From NCBI GenBank assembly GCA_035578905.1, contig JAQJVL010001211.1, positions 124,001 through 188,000 of the forward strand: a DNA stretch of 64,000 bases. The letters are read 5' to 3'. Positions 59,236 through 64,000 of this stretch are shown piece by piece (position 1 is the stretch's first letter; each line of letters begins with the position of its first letter). The position numbers were made by a program, and so were the translations under genes. The notes below the pieces were generated by a model. It searched no databases. It saw only the letters and a list, made by a program, of their open reading frames with translations, and was not told the DNA's origin. This DNA is from Stictocephala bisonia. Its lineage: Eukaryota > Arthropoda > Insecta > Hemiptera > Membracidae.

Positions 59236-60109
59236 TAAAAATATCATTCCTCCAATATCTTCTTGTTCCACTGCAATAATTTCATGTCCAGTGCAGATAT
59301 TGTGAAATTATATTTCTTTAAGTATATTCTTTAAGTAAACATAAAATTTTAACAAATAGTTTTGATTCTCTCCTATGCAAGCCATCATTTCACTCAAGAA
59401 TTCATTAAAAAAAATAATTTAAAAAGACAAATTGACCAAATTAACAACGAAATTCAAATTATAAACAAATAGTCGATTCATTCGTCCAATACGTTCAATG
59501 TATTAGTAATGTAGGATTCAGATCTTTGACTGTAATTCAATTTCATTCATGTTGTATATTTAATGCAGCAAAACGATGTAGTTTTTACAATATTTTAGAT
59601 ATATGTATCGAAAACTTTCCTTGTACTCTCAATTTAAATAATCAAGGATTTAAAATAAATAGCAAAAATATTGAATCGTCTAATTAACGGACCAAATCAA
59701 CTCCTTAATTTTTACAAATCACCCCCTTTTCAATGGTTTCAAATAAAATAATACATACTGGAAAATAAATAGTCTACAGAGAGAATCTATCAAACGTCCA
59801 CATAACCCGATAAGTCCCTGGAAACCCCGTGAGGCTATGGGAGGGGGGGTAGAGCCACTTTACTACTCCAACCGTGAAGCCAGTCGCGTGTATCTGTCTA
59901 CCTTAACCAATCACTTGGGCCGTCCACTTGATTTACCTCTTCATTAAATTGAAGTGGCTACTTTCCACAGTCCTTTAATCAAATCAATTTACTCTTGTAA
60001 AACTAAACTTCCAGGACAATCGTCCCATTTACAGTAATAATACAAAATTAATTTATAAAATAGACATATTTACAATTAAAATGGCAATTATAAACTAAAA
60101 TCAAACACA
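59236..60109. other. Non-coding stretch
   Basis: Positions 59810-59935 are GC-richer (CTGGAAACCCCGTGAGGC, GGGAGGGGGGGTAGAGCC) without a frame or a repeat partner. Confidence 0.45.
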
Positions 60110-61105
60110 AGGCCGATCATTATTTATAAATTTAGCTACCGGATAGAATTATTTTCTCTAATTCTACAGCAAAGATTCAAGTATTTTTTTAATTGTATTA
60201 ATATTTCTTTCAGCCTTTAATAAATTTGGCAGTTTATTTTATAACATAACACGTTATAACTGCAATGCCTTTAATAAAAGGTACTGTGATGTTGGGGGAT
60301 TACCAGATATCTTGAATTCCTAAGCGACTGAGTTGTAGTTGAAAAAAGTTGAAAGCTTTTCTTCATGAATAATAAAGTTTTTAATATGTAAAGAGAAACA
60401 ATTGTGAGGAGTTTATTTTCCCGAAAGTATCCGTTACATGATTGATCACTGGATATTCCAAAATTAGTTCTAACAGCCTTTTTTGTAATCGGAAAATACA
60501 ATTCACCCTTCAACATTCAGTGCCCCAAATGGAGAGACCAAAAACAATATGAGGATGAAAACACCCATATTAGGCTGATAGCAAAATTTGTTTACTTGAA
60601 TATTGTGGCAATCTACGCAAAATGAAGATTCCACTGTTTAGTTTAGAGCAAATCTTATCGATTTAGTTTAGAAAAGTCAGATTAGAATCAATAACTAACC
60701 CCAAGAAAATAGTAGATTCAACAGGAGAAATTTCAAAGTCATCACCTGGGATGCTAAAATGAACAGAGTTATTTGATTTAGAATTGAGCATTTTAAATTT
60801 AATAAAAAGATTTACTATTTCCACTGAAGTAAAGAGCTGCTCTATATAAAAGTATCAATCTCAAGTTGTATTTGATATTTGTTTGAAATTGAGACAGACG
60901 TATCATCAGCGTAAAGGCAAAGCTTGGCGTTATTTACACTCATATTTAGGCCATAAATGCATTTAATAAATAAAAAAGGGCCCAGTATGGATCCTTGAGG
61001 TACAGCGCTCTTTACAATGACTAAATTTGAAATCTGCTTGCTTAGGCACCTACATAAATTTAGGTAAAATGCCAAATGAATGTATAGAGGGAAAGCAGGT
61101 TTTTC
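60110..61105 (-). mobile_element. 5'-truncated non-LTR retrotransposon (LINE-J2)
   Basis: About 1 kb on the minus strand containing the reverse transcriptase palm (next entry) and the C-terminal region, truncated at the 5' side near a run of about 10 A/T at 61105. The 3' limit is uncertain. Confidence 0.8.
60270..61090 (-). pseudogene. Reverse transcriptase palm and C-terminus (LINE ORF2)
   Basis: The 77-codon frame 61075-60842 carries SAVPQGSILGPFLFI (residues 23-37) and LYADDTSVS (54-62), the conserved palm motifs of non-LTR reverse transcriptases. YADD includes two of the catalytic aspartates. The frame opens before its first Met, so the start is an artefact of truncation. A second piece, 60516-60271 (81 codons), contains LLTIVSLYILKTLLFMKK, which corresponds to the GILTLPSLLIFEVVVYVFKN part of LINE-J1. 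Several stops and frame changes separate the two (for example around 60780 and 60700). The fingers domain and endonuclease are missing, so the copy is inactive. Confident as non-LTR RT, Jockey/CR1-like group likely. Confidence 0.88.
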
Positions 61106-62479
61106 AAAAAAAAAAACTTATTTTTACTAATGATAATTTTTCAATAGATATTGAACAACTCCCAAATATATTGTAATTTTTAGTTGAAGTAAATCATAAT
61201 CACACTAAATAAAGTTGTTAAATTTATGTAACTCTTCTGGATTAAATAATAGTTATCACTGTTACAAATGTAATTTTTCTATTAATTAATGTATGCAGGA
61301 AATACGTTTAGCAAACAAAGAAAGATATTTATATTTTAATAGCTTTTCATTTCAATTTAAATTATGTATTTTATGTCATACAATACTAAAGCATGTATGA
61401 TTAGGAGACATACAATGTATCTCGATATTTCATACAAAACATTATCGAAAAATGTTCATAAAGCAAATACAAAGAAAGCTTATCTGCATAAATACTAATT
61501 TTATGTCAATATGGTCTTGTTTTATTAATTGAAATATTACTTAAATTACTCACTTTCCAAATGTAATAGTTAATTAGAGTACATGCTAATCAGCTGTGAT
61601 CTAACTAGTGGTAAGTCGATGTTTTTTTGTTCATGCTCTACCACTTATTCTGTTACAAAATTTCGTAGCTTTAAATGAATGCTATAAACGGTAAGCCTTA
61701 GCAGTTAATACGAGCTTATCATTTGTCTTTTGTTTTCTCTCTCACTGTTGAAATTAACCAAAAATTGAATTAAAAGAGATAAAATATAATTTTTCAGACA
61801 ACCAGGTCATAGTAATTTAATTTAACCTATTAATTATAATTAATAATTGAATTATTTATTAAATTGTTATAATTAATAGAACACGAGTGGTACTTTTTAA
61901 ATAGCTGTTCTTCTCTACCTAGGCTGTAGTTATTCATATGATTATTTTATTTTATTTAAAAAAGAAAAATTACTGCATTTAATAGTTAGTCTATTTTAAT
62001 TCATATATTATTTAAACTAACGCTGATTTATAAAAATGTTTATAACATCAGTTTTATATAACTAACCAATATGATAATAATTTTTAGTTGAATTATTTAG
62101 GCATTTCCTTAACATGGAGAATTACTAATAAATAAGTTAGAAAAACAGATTTAGGATATTTTATAATAATGTGAAAAAATTTCTCTGTAATAGTAGAAGT
62201 AAAAGTTGATTTGAGACTTTAGTTGTATGGAAAGCAAAACTTGAAACTGAAATCTGAATTCACTATGAAATAAATCTGATCTCATTTTCAGATGAGCTAA
62301 GATGTTTAATACGAAAACAGAGATATACTCTTTTACCTCATTATCTTGAATTCTGGTTACCTCCTTAAGTTGGAGATGTTTCATTTCATTTACTTAATTA
62401 GATAGAGAATATTTTTTTGTATAGTAAAAATTACTCCTTACAATCGGTTGATGATATTTTTTCTGAGTTTTTTTAAAGA
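61106..62479. other. AT-rich non-coding stretch
   Basis: The minus-strand ORF at 62151-62384 has no recognised domain. Nothing else seen. Confidence 0.5.
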
Positions 62480-62695
62480 GGGCTGACATCCTTTTCAAGC
62501 TTACGCTTCCCCCTGAAAATATACTATCTTATCAAAAAATGCATCCAGAGAGGATAAAAGGGAGAACCAAAACAGTACAAGGTGTATAATAATTACAAAA
62601 ATATTCCATTCGAGGCCAGATTTCAAACCTACACTCTCTCTACCTCAGGTACAAAGTCTTGACGACTTATAACACATGGCTAATGGCTTTCACAA
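62480..62695 (-). mobile_element. SINE-D copy, degraded
   Basis: GAGGGCTGACATCC, GGAGAACCAAAACAGTACAA, GGCCAGATTTCAAACCTACA (reversed, mutated B box) and ACACATGGCTAATGGC (reversed head) keep the SINE-D order. Confidence 0.65.
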
Positions 62696-63169
62696 ACTAT
62701 ATTATTAAAAAAAAAATTATAACATAAAAAAACAATTGTTGCAATGGTAGCACTCGTATTTAAATGGCATGCTTAAGAGTCTCTTTTATGGGTTCAGAAA
62801 AATAGATGATGATTGCATTGTTGAAAAAATTCAAAGATGCAAATATAAATTGAAGAGGTAATTATTTTATTGGAGGGTAAAAGCATCGTAGTGATAGACC
62901 TAAGCCATTTAATATTTGAAAAAAAACTTTTTCTGCTCAAATGTCTTCCAATTTATCTTAAAATATTCGGTCAATCACAAAAACAACATATTTTTACCTT
63001 AGCGTCTTTTAAACACACGTATTATATTTTCAAGTTATGGAGGATAGCCAATATTTCATAATACAGTATTATATAATAACAATAATGGAATTGAAACAAT
63101 CGCGGTGGTGGCTTTGTGATTTTGAGACACTAATAATTGAAAATATGGGGAAAATATATTTTGAAATAA
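62696..63169. other. AT-rich stretch
   Basis: ORFs at 62870-63061 and 63037-63222 overlap in different frames and show no domain; the second runs into a SINE-C. Confidence 0.5.
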
Positions 63170-63350
63170 TACAGATGATCGAGTGTAATCATCGTTACAA
63201 ATTAAAGCCGACAATTCCTTAGAGATTATCTTTAATTGTAGTCCGATGACATGCGAACAGCCAGAGGTTATCAGCTGATCTCACTCTATGTGCTTGGCTA
63301 TGATTGGGGTCGAACTATAATTTTCAGCTCACTAATTTAAACATCAATCA
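63170..63350 (-). mobile_element. SINE-C copy 5, inverted
   Basis: GAGTGTAATCATCGTTAC, AAGCCGACAATTCCTTAGAG, GGTTATCAGCTGATCTCAC and GATTGGGGTCGAACTATAA (reversed B box) match the copy at 22108. Confidence 0.72.
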
Positions 63351-64000
63351 TCAACTTTTACGCCCGATTTTGTCGCTTCATGTAAAACATTGAGTAAATG
63401 TCAATTCCTCACCTCTTTCGTACCTACTACTAATGTTTTTTACATTAGTAATATCACATATTTTTGCGAATATATAATTACTAATTACTGATCATTCCTT
63501 TATTATCGTTGAACGTTTATTTAAAATTAAGTTATTATCTGCAATTATAATGTTTTGTGTTACAATATTACATTTAATTTTTTCAAATTTAATTTTACAA
63601 TAACTGTTCAGAACATATTTTTTTTTTAATCGTCGTCAAAATTTAACATTTATATATGTGTATTTAAACCTTCCTTTTTATTTTTATACATTTATTTATT
63701 CAATGGCTGTTCACTGAATTTAGTATCGCTTGTGATTTTTGTTAATGGTTCATTTGTTAATTAATTAACGATCATTTTATAGACCTGTACTGTCCATTTT
63801 CATATAAAATTTGTTACATTAATTTTTATGTCTGTTCATTTTATTAACTGTATCAATTATGTATGTTGATACATTTAAATTTATTGTTGTGATAATTACT
63901 AGCGTATCTTTATTGTGTTTTTAATTTTGCGCTATTGTTGAATTTTATTATAATTTACAGCTTAGCTTTTCTTTAATAATAGTACATTTTATATTTTCTT
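63351..64000. other. AT-rich stretch to window end
   Basis: No ORF of 60 codons and no repeat partner noticed. Confidence 0.55.

Overview
The window looks like gene-poor nuclear DNA from an arthropod, most likely an insect. The reasons are strong AT-richness, long (AT)n and (GA)n tracts, many tRNA-derived SINEs, degraded non-LTR retrotransposons, and scattered TTAGG/AACCTAA-type sequence (TTAGG is the usual insect telomere unit). A hemipteran is possible, but the sequence does not settle the taxon. I found no convincing host protein-coding gene, rRNA or functional tRNA. Most short ORFs are low-complexity artefacts or lie inside repeats. The stretch could be intergenic, a very large intron, or repeat-rich heterochromatin. 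All boundaries were read by eye and are approximate to about 10-30 bases. The family letters are working names for this annotation only.

Interspersed families. SINE-A (tRNA-Arg-like head; near 2860, 19870, 27970, 30510, 31470, 38715). SINE-B (about 440 bp; near 28330-29280, 33400, 33975, 39693, 42781, 58905). SINE-C (a different tRNA-like head, but the same 3' tail as SINE-B; near 15751, 19946, 22108, 30190, 63170). SINE-D (Ser/Leu-type tRNA head; near 9690, 46575, 55985, 62480). REP-E (about 450-500 bp, unclassified; 14714, 18080, 50085). FB-F, a foldback element with long inverted arms around a TTAGGTT/AACCTAA-rich core (3060, 6690, 16750, 46195, 50950). REP-H (31660, 57595). REP-L (18690, 26945, 35262, 38965, 42370). 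Non-LTR remnants occur at 5120, 7306, 16855, 24938, 32176, 47041 and 60110. They include reverse transcriptase pieces with PQGSILGP and YADD motifs and two copies of a C-terminal zinc-knuckle-like end.

Tandem repeats. An 85-bp minisatellite (8486-9120), a 116-bp duplication (14186-14417), 15-bp repeats (29817-29905), a 19-bp array of about 16 copies (41902-42201), a roughly 36-bp array (45063-45186), a 110-bp array interrupted by FB-F and by a second minisatellite (50770-53190), and a 23-bp triplicate (53619-53687). Polypurine (GA)n tracts lie at 9931-10439 and 20775-21112.

Other structure. Long inverted repeats occur at 34691-35813 and 45765-46170, a MITE with TA-flanked TIRs at 25203-25668, and a perfect 17-bp inverted pair at 57855/58147. 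A GC-richer block at 40590-41560 is the main stretch I could not explain. Several elements are nested and give relative ages: a LINE tail in FB-F (16855-17205), FB-F in the 110-bp array, and an unknown 525-bp segment splitting a SINE-B (28421-28945). There is no gene network to describe; the window records repeated transposition and tandem amplification. The strongest candidates for something undescribed are FB-F, the B/C mosaic SINE pair, and REP-L with its hammerhead-like core.
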